A stretch of 37,346 bases of DNA from the NCBI GenBank assembly GCA_002280555.1, contig NCEE01000032.1, forward strand, positions 1-37,346, given 5' to 3'. Both the position numbers and the translations under genes were made by a program. Below the pieces are notes generated by a model that saw nothing but the letters and a program-made list of their open reading frames with translations, ran no database searches and was not told where the DNA came from. Of the stretch, positions 1 through 8,267 are shown in pieces. The stretch is from Sphingomonas sp. 32-62-10 (lineage in GTDB: Bacteria; Pseudomonadota; Alphaproteobacteria; Sphingomonadales; Sphingomonadaceae). The stretch's first letter is position 1; every line of letters begins with the position of its first letter.

Positions 1-1
1 A

Positions 2-562
2 CGGATGCCCAAGCCCGTGTTCCGTGAAGAGTCGCTGGTGGATCTCGCCCGACAATCGCTTTTCCTGCACGAAGTTGCACATGGCGATATCCGCTTTGCG
101 CTGGTCCATGATGAGCCGCCACCATCGCTTGTCTGCGATCGCCGTCAGATCGGCCAGGCGCTGACCAACATTGTCAAAAACGCCGTCGAGGCAATCGAGG
201 CGGTCGAGGTGGAATCAGAACGCGAAGTCGTGATGACGCTGTCGTCCGCCAGCGACGGTCGCCAAGTGATCATTGCCGTGGCCGATAGCGGCGTCGGCTT
301 GCCGTTCGAGCGCGACCGGATCATCGAGCCCTATATGACCACGCGTGCACGCGGCACCGGGCTCGGCCTGGCTATCGTCAAAAAAATCGTTGAGGAACAT
401 TTTGGTACGATGGCCTTTGGTGATCGAGAGGGCGGCGGGACGATCGTAACGATGACGTTCGATGCCACCATGCTCGCAACGCTCAACAGCGGCGCTGATC
501 CGGATTGCGGTGCCGCCGAGGAAAGCCGCCTGTCGGCCCTTACCAGAAATCGGAACAGCTAA
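2..562 (+). CDS. ntrY: NtrY-type sensor histidine kinase, C-terminal part
   Basis: This is the 3' end of a membrane histidine kinase; the gene begins before the window, so only about 186 residues are visible. They form the HATPase_c ATP-binding domain. The N-box (NIVKNAVEAIEA), the G1 box (DSGVGL) and the G2 box (GTGLGLAIVKKI) are all visible, so the catalytic domain looks intact. NtrY kinases phosphorylate the response regulator NtrX, linked in alphaproteobacteria to nitrogen metabolism, redox and envelope control. The stop TAA (560-562) shares its last A with the ATG of the next gene, a TAATG junction that fits translational coupling to ntrX. The dimerisation/phosphoacceptor and sensor domains lie outside the window. 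The assignment rests on the HATPase motifs plus the ntrX-hfq-hflX context. Confidence 0.88.
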   Translation, partial: RMPKPVFREESLVDLARQSLFLHEVAHGDIRFALVHDEPPPSLVCDRRQIGQALTNIVKNAVEAIEAVEVESEREVVMTLSSASDGRQVIIAVADSGVGLPFERDRIIEPYMTTRARGTGLGLAIVKKIVEEHFGTMAFGDREGGGTIVTMTFDATMLATLNSGADPDCGAAEESRLSALTRNRNS

Positions 563-1896
563 TGGCGATCGATATCCTAGTCGTCGATGACGAACGCGAT
601 ATTCGCGAACTCGTATCGGGTGTGCTGGAGGACGAAGGGTATGAGACACGCTGCGCTGCCGACAGCGATGCCGCGCTGGAGGCCATTGCGACTCGTCGCC
701 CGTCGCTCGTGCTGCTCGACGTTTGGCTCAAGGATTCGCGCCTCGATGGGCTCGAGTTGCTCGATGAGCTGAAAAGGCGCGATCCGACAATTCCGGTGCT
801 GGTTATTTCAGGCCATGGCAATCTCGACACCGCCGTTTCGGCGATCAGGCGCGGCGCGGCGGACTTTATCGAAAAGCCGTTCGAGGCCGAACGGCTCCTC
901 TTGCTCGTCGAGCGGGCGACGGAGACCGAGCGGCTGAAGCGTGAAATCGCCTCGCTGCGCGCATCGGCGGGGCGGGAGGACGACCTGACCGGCAATTCAG
1001 GGGCGATCAACGCCGTGCGCGCGACGCTGAAGCGCGTTGCCTCGACTGGCAGCCGCGTATTGGTGATGGGCGGCGCGGGCGTTGGCAAGGAAGTGGCGGC
1101 GCGGCTCCTCCACGGGTGGAGCACGCGCGCATCGGCGCCGTTCATCGTCGTGAGCGCCGCGCGAATGACGCCGGAACGAGTCGAGGAAGAGTTATTCGGG
1201 GTGGAGGAGGGGGGCTATGTTGTCCGCCCTGGCCTGCTCGAACAGGCGCATGGCGGCACCCTGTTTCTCGATGAAATTGCTGACATGCCGCTGGCGACCC
1301 AGGGCCGCATTCTAAGAGTGCTGACTGAACAGAGTTTTACCCGTGTCGGTGGGCAGCGCCAGGTACGGGTGGACGTCCGTGTCGTTTCGGCCACCGCGCG
1401 TGACCTGACGATCGAGATATCGGAAGGGCGGTTCCGAGAAGATTTATACTATCGGCTGAACGTTGTGCCGGTCCTTATTCCGGGGCTGAGCGAGCGGCGC
1501 GAGGATATTCCAGCACTGGTCGAGCATTTCGTGGCGCATTACGCTGCGCAGCGCCGCGTGCCGACTCCAGAGGTCGCGGCTGATGCGATGGTCGCGCTGC
1601 AAAGCTATGAATGGCCTGGCAATGTCCGCCAGCTGAGGAACGTTGTTGAACGCACGGTCATCCTCGCGCCGGGCGATCGGATTGGGCGGATCGACGTCGA
1701 TCTGCTGCCGGTTGAAGTGCTTGGCGATCGCGGTGATCTGGGCGCGGCAGGAGCCAATGCGATCATGGCATCACCCTTGCGTGAAGCCAGAGAGACGTTT
1801 GAGCGCGAATATCTGCGCGTTCAGATTCGGCATCACGGAAACGCGGGACGAATAAGCAATCGTCGTGCTATGGACGCGCGGGTTGTGGCTACCTAG
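562..1896 (+). CDS. ntrX: NtrX response regulator lacking its DNA-binding HTH (3' deletion/frameshift)
   Basis: The 444-residue product starts at the ATG overlapping the ntrY stop. The order is a receiver domain (about 3-117, phosphoacceptor Asp in LLDVWL), then an AAA+ module with Walker A GGAGVGKE near residue 170, Walker B LFLDEIAD near 233 and the arginine region REDLYYRLN. As in other alphaproteobacterial NtrX proteins, no GAFTGA loop is present, so sigma-54 contact is unlikely. The oddity is the C-terminus. After EREYLRVQIR (to 1830) the frame runs into HHGNAGRISNRRAM and stops at 1894-1896. In another frame, 1829-1855 reads GITETRDE-stop, which resembles the NtrX tail I recall in sphingomonads. 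The roughly 27 residues that should lie between (the Fis-type helix-turn-helix) are missing. I infer a deletion of about 80 nt that changed frame. The product could be phosphorylated but has no visible DNA-binding domain. Confidence 0.85.
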   Translation: MAIDILVVDDERDIRELVSGVLEDEGYETRCAADSDAALEAIATRRPSLVLLDVWLKDSRLDGLELLDELKRRDPTIPVLVISGHGNLDTAVSAIRRGAADFIEKPFEAERLLLLVERATETERLKREIASLRASAGREDDLTGNSGAINAVRATLKRVASTGSRVLVMGGAGVGKEVAARLLHGWSTRASAPFIVVSAARMTPERVEEELFGVEEGGYVVRPGLLEQAHGGTLFLDEIADMPLATQGRILRVLTEQSFTRVGGQRQVRVDVRVVSATARDLTIEISEGRFREDLYYRLNVVPVLIPGLSERREDIPALVEHFVAHYAAQRRVPTPEVAADAMVALQSYEWPGNVRQLRNVVERTVILAPGDRIGRIDVDLLPVEVLGDRGDLGAAGANAIMASPLREARETFEREYLRVQIRHHGNAGRISNRRAMDARVVAT

Positions 1897-1917
1897 ATTG
1901 CTGGTCTGATACTTCTG

Positions 1918-1979
1918 TCGCACATGTTGGTGCGATCAATCCGACGCCGGGAACCGGCGCATCGCGGGGCACCCCCCGC
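1918..1979 (+). promoter_or_regulatory. three tandem hairpins in the ntrX-hfq gap
   Basis: The 102-base gap between ntrX and hfq holds three consecutive perfect stems. They are TCGCAC/GTGCGA (1918-1923 with 1930-1935), CGCCGG/CCGGCG (1945-1950 with 1954-1959, loop GAA) and GCGGGG/CCCCGC (1964-1969 with 1974-1979). None is followed by a T-run, so this is not a classic terminator. They would sit in the hfq 5' leader. E. coli Hfq is known to autoregulate through its own leader; a similar role here is only inference. Confidence 0.4.
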
Positions 1980-1998
1980 CAATAACAAGGAAGCCGAT

Positions 1999-2490
1999 AT
2001 GGCCGACAAGCAAACCTCGCTTCAGGATTTGTTCCTCAACGCACTGCGCCGTTCAAAGGCGCCGGTGACGATGTTCCTCGTCAAGGGCGTGAAGCTGCAG
2101 GGCATCGTGACCTGGTTCGATAATTTTTCGGTGCTGCTGCGCCGCGATGGCCAGTCGCAGCTGATCTACAAGCACGCGATCTCCACGATCATGCCGTCGG
2201 GTCCGATCGACGTCGACGCAATTCTCGACGCTGTGGGCGAAGCGCAGAAAAAGCAGCCGCTGCTGCAGGAAATTTTCCTGAATGCCGTCCGCAAATCGGC
2301 TGACCCGGTGACGATGTTTCTGGTCAACGGCGTGATGTTGCAGGGGCATATCGCCGCGTTCGACTTGTTCTGCATGTTGTTGCAGCGCGATGGCATGGCA
2401 CAGCTTGTGTACAAGCACGCGGTGTCGACGATCCAGCCGGCGCATCCGCTGAACCTGGCCGAAGAAACAACCGACACGGACGACGATTGA
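1999..2490 (+). CDS. hfq: RNA chaperone Hfq with two tandem Sm domains
   Basis: The 163-residue protein starts at the ATG preceded by AAGGA (1988-1992 region). It contains two complete Hfq domains: residues about 5-70 (LQDLFLNALRR ... YKHAISTI) and about 88-153 (LLQEIFLNAVRK ... YKHAVSTI). Both keep the proximal-face Gln of the LQ motif, the FD of Sm1 and the YKHA signature of Sm2. A linker of about 15 residues joins them, and an acidic tail ends in TDTDDD. Ordinary Hfq is a 70-100 residue monomer forming a hexameric ring. A fused dimer could make a six-domain ring from three chains. Domain 2 differs at VNGVMLQG, where domain 1 has VKGVKLQG. Hfq promotes sRNA-mRNA pairing in the cytoplasm. 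The stop overlaps the hflX start, the usual hfq-hflX pairing. Confidence 0.96.
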   Translation: MADKQTSLQDLFLNALRRSKAPVTMFLVKGVKLQGIVTWFDNFSVLLRRDGQSQLIYKHAISTIMPSGPIDVDAILDAVGEAQKKQPLLQEIFLNAVRKSADPVTMFLVNGVMLQGHIAAFDLFCMLLQRDGMAQLVYKHAVSTIQPAHPLNLAEETTDTDDD

Positions 2491-3779
2491 GTACCGGGTT
2501 TGACCGGGACCGTGATGATTTCGCGCGCGGTGCCCGAGCCATTATCGTCCTGCCAGAACATGGCCTGAACCCGCGCGATGCCGACGCCCGACTGGCCGAG
2601 ACGGCGGGGCTTGCCGAGGCGATTGGCTTGGTCGTCGTCGACCGGGTTGCCGTGCGCGTGCGGGCTCCCAAGCCCGCCACGCTGATCGGCAGCGGCCAGA
2701 TCGAAACGATCGCGGCGGTGGTGCGGATGGAAGAGGCGGGGCTGGTTATCTTTGATGCCGCGCTCACCCCCGTTCAGCAGCGTAACCTGGAAAAGGCACT
2801 CGAAGCCAAGGTGATCGACCGAACCGGCTTGATCCTCGAGATTTTCGGCGAGCGCGCCGCGACAGCCGAGGGGCGGTTACAGGTGGAACTCGCCCATCTC
2901 GATTATCAGGCGGGGCGACTGGTGCGCAGCTGGACCCATCTTGAGCGCCAGCGCGGTGGCTTCGGCTTCCTGGGTGGCCCGGGCGAAACCCAGATCGAGG
3001 CCGATCGTCGTCTGATCCGTGACCGGATGGCGCGCCTCAAGCGTGAGCTCGAAGCAGTGACGCGGACGCGAGGGCTCCACCGCGATCGCCGCCAGCGCGC
3101 GCCATGGCCGGTGGTGGCATTGGTCGGCTATACCAACGCCGGGAAATCAACGTTGTTTAACCGCGTAACGGGTGCTGACGTCATGGCGGAAGACCTGCTG
3201 TTCGCCACGCTTGACCCGACGCTCAGGCAGATATCATTGCCCGGGATCGACAAGGCGATCCTGTCTGACACGGTGGGGTTCGTTTCTGATCTGCCGACGC
3301 AGTTGGTCGCCGCGTTCAAGGCGACGCTTGAGGAAGTGGTGTCGGCCGATTTCCTGATCCACGTGCGCGATATCGCGCATCCAGACAGCGCCGCGCAATG
3401 CGCAGATGTTGAAAAGGTGCTGCGCGAGATTGGCGTGGCAGAGACGACCCCGCGGTTTGAGGCATGGAACAAGCTCGATTTGCTGAGCGGTGATGTGCGC
3501 GCGGATGTGATCGGCGATGCGGAACGTCGTGACGACGTTATGCTGATTTCCGCGCTCGACGGGGAAGGGGTGAGTGACCTGCTTACCCGGGTGGCTGCGC
3601 GGCTGACCGAGGGGCATCGGCGGTACCAGGTCGCGCTGGCATCATCCGACGGCGCGGGGGCGGCTTGGCTGCACGCGCATGGGGAAGTGATTGGTTCGAT
3701 CGTCGAGGGAGACGCGGCCGTTTACGACGTGCGATTGGCTGCGCGCGATTACGAACGTTTCATGCAGCGGTCGATTTGA
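2487..3779 (+). CDS. hflX: GTPase HflX (ribosome rescue/splitting factor)
   Basis: This 430-residue protein has an N-terminal HflX subdomain, including the glycine-rich GGFGFLGGPGETQIE segment, followed by a G domain. Visible G-motifs are G1 GYTNAGKST, G3 DTVGFVSDLP and G4 NKLD. HflX binds 50S/70S ribosomes and can split stalled ribosomes under stress. The likely start is TTG at 2487-2489, overlapping the hfq stop TGA (2488-2490), because the conserved N-terminus (STGFDRDRDDFARGARA) begins there. Translation is probably coupled to hfq. The 3' end overlaps the convergent mazG by 20 bases. Length is normal for the family. Confidence 0.95.
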   Translation: MSTGFDRDRDDFARGARAIIVLPEHGLNPRDADARLAETAGLAEAIGLVVVDRVAVRVRAPKPATLIGSGQIETIAAVVRMEEAGLVIFDAALTPVQQRNLEKALEAKVIDRTGLILEIFGERAATAEGRLQVELAHLDYQAGRLVRSWTHLERQRGGFGFLGGPGETQIEADRRLIRDRMARLKRELEAVTRTRGLHRDRRQRAPWPVVALVGYTNAGKSTLFNRVTGADVMAEDLLFATLDPTLRQISLPGIDKAILSDTVGFVSDLPTQLVAAFKATLEEVVSADFLIHVRDIAHPDSAAQCADVEKVLREIGVAETTPRFEAWNKLDLLSGDVRADVIGDAERRDDVMLISALDGEGVSDLLTRVAARLTEGHRRYQVALASSDGAGAAWLHAHGEVIGSIVEGDAAVYDVRLAARDYERFMQRSI

Positions 3780-4512
3780 CCCGTTGCCAAAGGACTTCCT
3801 TCTCATCGAGCGACATTTCTTCAAACGTTTCGCCAGCAATTGATTCCATCGCACTGAAACGGTGCTCGAATTTGCTGTTGGCGCGGCGAAGAGCGGCCTC
3901 GGCGTCGACACCCAGGTGACGTGCCCAGTTAACGACGGCGAACAACAGGTCACCGACCTCCTCGGCGCGGTGATCCGCGCTGGTTGCTGATTCAACCTCA
4001 GCGATCTCTTCATCGATCTTCGCACGCGGACCATCGCTATCCGGCCAGTCGAATCCCGTCCGGGCAGCGCGCTTCTGGAGCTTTTCAGCGCGCATCAGCG
4101 CGGGCAGGCCGCGCGCAACGCCATCAAGCGCCCCGGATCGGGCCTTGGCGGCGCGTTCGTCGGCCTTGATTTGTTCCCATAGGTGAGGGCCGGTACCGGC
4201 GCGTTCTTCATCGCTGCCGAAAATATGCGGATGTCGCCGTTCCATCTTGTCGCTGATCGCTGCGACGACGTCGGCGAGCGCGAAATGGCCTTTCTCCTCG
4301 GCCATACGGCTGTGGAACACGACCTGGAGCAGCAGATCGCCGAGTTCATCCTTCAGATCCGTCATGTCGCCACGGTCGATTGCGTCGGCGACTTCATGCG
4401 CTTCTTCGATCGTGTACGGTGCGATCGAGGCGAAATCCTGGGCAAGATCCCACGAACAGCCCGTGGCCGGATCACGCAACTGCGCCATGATGGTTACCAG
4501 CCTGTCAACCAT
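3760..4512 (-). CDS. mazG: MazG nucleoside triphosphate pyrophosphohydrolase
   Basis: This 250-residue all-alpha NTP-PPase hydrolyses (d)NTPs to NMP and PPi, cleaning the pool and, in E. coli, lowering ppGpp. The first MazG domain shows the N-terminal LRDPATGCSWD motif and the metal-binding EEAHEVADAI plus DELGDLLLQVVFH. A second MazG-like repeat follows (EIAEVESA ... EEVGDLLFAVVNWARHLGVDAEAALRRAN). Two-domain architecture and length are normal. The ATG at 4510-4512 precedes MVDRLVTIMAQLRDP, which matches the usual N-terminus. It is last in a long minus-strand run and meets hflX tail to tail with a 20-nt overlap and no room for a terminator. Confidence 0.95.
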   Translation of the reverse strand: MVDRLVTIMAQLRDPATGCSWDLAQDFASIAPYTIEEAHEVADAIDRGDMTDLKDELGDLLLQVVFHSRMAEEKGHFALADVVAAISDKMERRHPHIFGSDEERAGTGPHLWEQIKADERAAKARSGALDGVARGLPALMRAEKLQKRAARTGFDWPDSDGPRAKIDEEIAEVESATSADHRAEEVGDLLFAVVNWARHLGVDAEAALRRANSKFEHRFSAMESIAGETFEEMSLDEKEVLWQRVKSTAA

Positions 4513-4575
4513 GATGGGGGCCTTTCCGGTTCATTGCGATCTCAGTTCGATAATATACATTATGTTAAATGAGAC

Positions 4576-5178
4576 TCATGTCGCGGTATGAGGCTCGAGG
4601 ATCATCCGGTCCCCCTCGACACGCCAGCTTTTCAGCGATGAAAGGAAATTCATGCCGATGAGGCCATCGCTAAAGCTGGGTGCGACGCTCACCGACAAAT
4701 CAGTCGCATGGATTGGCCCCACATCGAACGAAGCCGCATTTGCGCGCTTGGCAACGATCGTACCATTCGCGGTGTCGATGATCGTCCCGAACGGATCATT
4801 GACTTCGATTCCGGCGGCGCGCGCTGTTGCTTCCGAAATCGCGGTAACCGTCGCACCACTGTCGATCAGCATGCGTTGGCGGTGTCCATTGATCGACACC
4901 GTCGTCCAAAAATGGCCGTCATCGCTGCGCTGGATAATGACCGTGCTGCCGCTAACGTGCTGGTCGGCCAGACCAAGCGCCACCGGTACGTCGCTGAGGG
5001 TCACACCGTTGCGCCGCGCCGCGGTCACCGCCAGCAACGCAACCGCAAAGATTGCCGCCCAAGCTGCGGCCATTTTCAGCGTTGCGCTGATCGGTAAGCG
5101 GCGTGCCAGCAGCGCGCTAAGCGGCAGGATCAGCATCAACGCCATCATTGCGGCGGAAAAGCCCGTATCCCCGTTCAT
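4576..5178 (-). CDS. membrane-anchored retropepsin-like aspartic protease
   Basis: The 200-residue protein has two hydrophobic segments near the N-terminus (about 8-26 and 34-54), followed by a single retropepsin-like domain. The active-site motif is DSGAT with Asp at residue 106 (LIDSGATVTAIS), and the later hydrophobic-hydrophobic-Gly motif is LIGMNFLSS. This matches the clan AA single-domain aspartic proteases of proteobacteria, which would work as dimers. The start ATG overlaps the stop of the upstream MBL gene by 4 nt (ATGA), so the two are co-translated. The substrate is unknown; the domain probably faces the periplasm or the membrane surface. Confidence 0.85.
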   Translation of the reverse strand: MNGDTGFSAAMMALMLILPLSALLARRLPISATLKMAAAWAAIFAVALLAVTAARRNGVTLSDVPVALGLADQHVSGSTVIIQRSDDGHFWTTVSINGHRQRMLIDSGATVTAISEATARAAGIEVNDPFGTIIDTANGTIVAKRANAASFDVGPIHATDLSVSVAPSFSDGLIGMNFLSSLKSWRVEGDRMILEPHTAT

Positions 5179-5939
5179 GCGCTTAGCTCCAGTCCGTCAT
5201 AGCCTGGTTCGACCTCGTCGGGCAGCGTGGCGACAAGCGTATCATAGTCCATTGTCTGATCCATATGGATCAACGCCGCGCGCTTTGGCCGCAGTTGCTC
5301 GATCTGCGCCAGTGTGTAATCGAGATGCGCGTGCGACGGATGCGGCGCACGACGAAGCGCATCTACCACCCAGATATCGAGATCGCTGTATAGCGCCGTC
5401 ATGGCGGGCGTGACGGTATGGAAATCGGTCGCGTAGCCGATTGCCGTGCCACTGGCCTCGAACCGCAGGCCAGCACTCATGATCGCACCGTGCGGTTGAT
5501 CGGCAACCGAGACCGTGATGTCGCCGATAACGATTTGATCCAGCAGTTCTTCACCTACAACCATTGGCGGATACCCAGTGCGGCCGGAAAAGGCATAGCC
5601 AAACCGGCTTTCCAGACACGACAGCGTCTCGGCTCGGGCCAAACCCCGCACCGGAGCACCGCGGGCATGGTAGAGCTGTCGAAGATCGTCGATGCCGTGA
5701 CAGTGATCGGCATGGTCATGCGTCCAGATTACGGCGTCGATCCGGCTGACATCGGCATTCAACAGCTGTTCGCGCATATCAGGGCTGGTATCGACCAAGA
5801 TGCGCGTGGAGGCAGTTTCGACCAGCACAGAGGCTCGCGTGCGGCGATTGCGCGGATTGGTGGGGTCGCACGCGCCCCAGTCATTACCGATCCGGGGTAC
5901 GCCCGATGATGTGCCGCTCCCCAGAATGCGAACCTTCAT
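5175..5939 (-). CDS. MBL-fold metallo-hydrolase (PhnP/YycJ-like)
   Basis: The 254-residue protein has a metallo-beta-lactamase fold. The N-terminus LGSGTSSGVPRIG is typical of the PhnP-like branch, and the metal-binding motif is HDHADHCHGIDD. Further ligands are probably His in DQPHGA, Asp in ATDFHTV and His in HMDQTM. PhnP proteins are phosphodiesterases acting on cyclic phosphates. Here there are no phn genes nearby, and the gene follows tatD as part of a general cassette, so the substrate is not assigned. Its ATG overlaps the tatD stop (ATGA), and its own stop overlaps the next start. Confidence 0.86.
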   Translation of the reverse strand: MKVRILGSGTSSGVPRIGNDWGACDPTNPRNRRTRASVLVETASTRILVDTSPDMREQLLNADVSRIDAVIWTHDHADHCHGIDDLRQLYHARGAPVRGLARAETLSCLESRFGYAFSGRTGYPPMVVGEELLDQIVIGDITVSVADQPHGAIMSAGLRFEASGTAIGYATDFHTVTPAMTALYSDLDIWVVDALRRAPHPSHAHLDYTLAQIEQLRPKRAALIHMDQTMDYDTLVATLPDEVEPGYDGLELSA

Positions 5940-6715
5940 GGCGTCACTTTGGTAAACAGCCGATGAAAATTGGCGCTGGTTGCGGCTGCCAGTGTCATGA
6001 CGTCAATGCCACGCAGATCGGCCAAAAACCTCGCCGTATCAGCGACAAACGCCGGCTCGCCAGTCTTTCCGCGGTGCGGCACCGGGGCAAGAAACGGCGC
6101 GTCGGTTTCAATGAGCAGCCGCTCGATCGGCACCCGCGCGGCAGTTGCCTGAAGCGCCTTTGCGTTCTTGAACGTCACGATGCCGGAGATCGAAATGTAG
6201 AAACCCAGGTCGAGCGCGATATCGGCAAAGGCGTCGCTGGCGGTGAAGCAATGGATGACGCCGGGATAGGCCCCCTTCTCCATTTCGTCGCGCAGGATGG
6301 CGGCGGTATCATCCTCGGCATCGCGGGTGTGGACGATGATCGGCAGCCCGGTTTCGCGGGCAGCGGCGATATGTGCGCGAAAGCTCGTTTGCTGCTGGTC
6401 GCGGTCGCTATGGTCGTAATAATAATCCAGCCCGCTTTCGCCAATGCCGACGACGCGGGGATGCTGCGCACGAGCAACCAGCTTGGCCGTATCGACATGG
6501 GCATGGCTATCCGCCTCATGGGGGTGGATGCCGACCGTCGCCCAGATATCCTCCTCGCGCTCGGCGATGCCGATGACGTCACCCCATTCGCTTTCGCGGG
6601 TGGATATCGTCAGCATCGTGCCGACTCCAGCGGCGCGTGCACGTTCCAGCACATCCTGCTGTTGTTCGGCCAACCCTTTGTAATTCAAGTGACAATGACT
6701 GTCGATGAAGGTCAT
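5936..6715 (-). CDS. tatD: TatD-family metal-dependent deoxyribonuclease
   Basis: This 259-residue TIM-barrel hydrolase of the TatD/YcfH family starts with DSHCHL, giving the first two metal-binding His residues. It continues with GESGLDYYYD (Glu ligand), IIVHTRDAEDD, VIHCFTAS and LIETDAPFLAP (Asp ligand). The characteristic RGKxGEPAFV segment is present. Family members are 3'-5' exonucleases linked to DNA repair. The gene overlaps the upstream metG stop and the downstream MBL start by 4 nt each, continuing the conserved metG-tatD-MBL order. Confidence 0.94.
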   Translation of the reverse strand: MTFIDSHCHLNYKGLAEQQQDVLERARAAGVGTMLTISTRESEWGDVIGIAEREEDIWATVGIHPHEADSHAHVDTAKLVARAQHPRVVGIGESGLDYYYDHSDRDQQQTSFRAHIAAARETGLPIIVHTRDAEDDTAAILRDEMEKGAYPGVIHCFTASDAFADIALDLGFYISISGIVTFKNAKALQATAARVPIERLLIETDAPFLAPVPHRGKTGEPAFVADTARFLADLRGIDVMTLAAATSANFHRLFTKVTP

Positions 6716-8230
6716 GCGACGGCCTCCACCGGCACCTCTAGCCGGGGGAATAGCGGCACAGGCTGGTCGAGCCGGAAGTCGTTTTCAGCTAAAGGCGAAT
6801 ACCAGTGGCTGGCAATCCCTTCGGGTGTGCGCAGCGCCGGATCGATCCCCATCGCGTCGAGCAGCTTGTTTGCGCTGCCAGGGATCACCGGCAGGATCGC
6901 AACCGCGAGCTGTGCGATGCAGATGTAGAGGGTGGCGAGCACCGTCTCCATCCGCTCGGGATCGGTCTTTTTCAGCGCCCAAGGGGCTTGCTCGTCGACA
7001 TAGGCATTGCAGGCGAACACGGCCTGTATCCATGCCTCCGTCGCCTGTGACAGCGCGAGATCAGCAAAGGCACGCGGCATCGTTATGGCCCCGGATCTGG
7101 GGTAAATAGGCGTCGCAATTCTTGAAGATCTGCGACAGCGTCCGCTGAGCGAGATTACCGAAACTGTTCGCCAGATCGGCATTGGCGCGGGTTACGATCG
7201 CCTCGGCCGAAAAACTGCCATCCTGCCCAAAACTGATATCGCGCAACAGGAAGTAGCGCAGCGCATCGACGCCATAAAGCCCGGCCAGATCAAGCGGATC
7301 GACGACATTGCCCGCAGACTTGCTCATCTTTTCGCCTGACCGGCTCAGCACGAATCCATGGCCGTAGACCGCCTTTGGTAAGGGCAGTCCGGCGGACATC
7401 AGAAAAGCGGGCCAATAGACCGCGTGGAAACGGACGATATCCTTGCCGATCAGGTGCAGATCGGCTGGCCAGCGCTTCGCAAATTCGCCCTGTGCGTCGT
7501 CAGGATAGCCAAGCCCGGTGATGTAGTTGGTCAGCGCATCGACCCACACATACATCACATGTCCAGGGCTGCCCGGCACCGGCACGCCCCAGTCGAAACT
7601 GGTGCGCGATACCGACAGATCGGATAGCCCTCCCTCGACAAAGCGCATCGTCTCATTCCGGCGGCTTTCGGGCTGAATGAACTCAGGATGCGCGGCATAA
7701 TGATCGAGCAGCGGTTGCTGGTATTTCGAGAGGCGGAAGAACCACGTTTCCTCTGCTGTCCAATCGACTGGTGTGCCTTGCGGGGATAGCTTGACGCCCC
7801 CTTCCCCCTCGACCAGTTCCTTCTCGTCGTAAAAGGCTTCGTCGCGGACGGAGTACCAGCCTTCGTAGCGATCGAGATACAAGTCGCCCGCATCCGCCAT
7901 CGCTTGCCACAGCGCCTGGCTGGCCGCGTAATGATCCTCATCGGTGGTACGAATGAAACGATCATAGCTGATGTTAAGGGTGTCTGCCATTTCACGGAAA
8001 TAGCCTGACATTTCGGTTGCCAGCGCACGCGTCTCCATGTCACGGTCACGCGCGGTCTGAACCATTTTCAGGCCGTGTTCGTCCGTACCCGTCTGAAACC
8101 GCACATCGCACCCCATTTGGCGGTGAAAGCGCGCGATGGTATCGGCGGCAATCGCTTCATAGGCATGGCCGATATGCGGCCGTCCATTGGGGTAATTGAT
8201 CGCGGTGGTGATGTAATAGGGTTCGGCCAT
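6712..8230 (-). pseudogene. metG: methionyl-tRNA synthetase, frameshifted before the anticodon-binding domain
   Basis: MetRS charges tRNA-Met and is essential. The first 389 residues (8230 down to 7061) carry the Rossmann catalytic core with PHIGHAYE (HIGH motif) and GEKMSKSAGN (KMSKS). After LPQIRGHNDA the frame goes out and stops at 7061-7063. The missing continuation RAFADLALSQATEAWIQAVF reads on in another frame to 6712. Comparing the expected D-A-D-R-A-F with the bases points to a 2-nt loss (or 1-nt gain) near 7074/7075. Joined, the protein would be normal length, about 512 residues. An ATG at 7078-7080, 17 nt before the upstream stop, could start a separate 122-residue anticodon domain. 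A sequencing error, a real pseudogene with another copy elsewhere, or a split enzyme all remain possible. The final stop overlaps tatD. Confidence 0.85.
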
Positions 8231-8267
8231 CCCGCGTCCCTAAAGCAACATCGCACTCAATTGAAGC

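Noticed and set aside
562..1896. NtrX as a sigma-54 activator
   Set aside because: The AAA+ domain has GGYVVRPGLLE where the GAFTGA loop should be, so sigma-54 activation is unlikely; PspF in this window does have GAFTGA.
5906..6928. 340-codon plus-strand open frame across tatD
   Set aside because: It is opposite tatD and metG, both with conserved motifs, and has no family resemblance.
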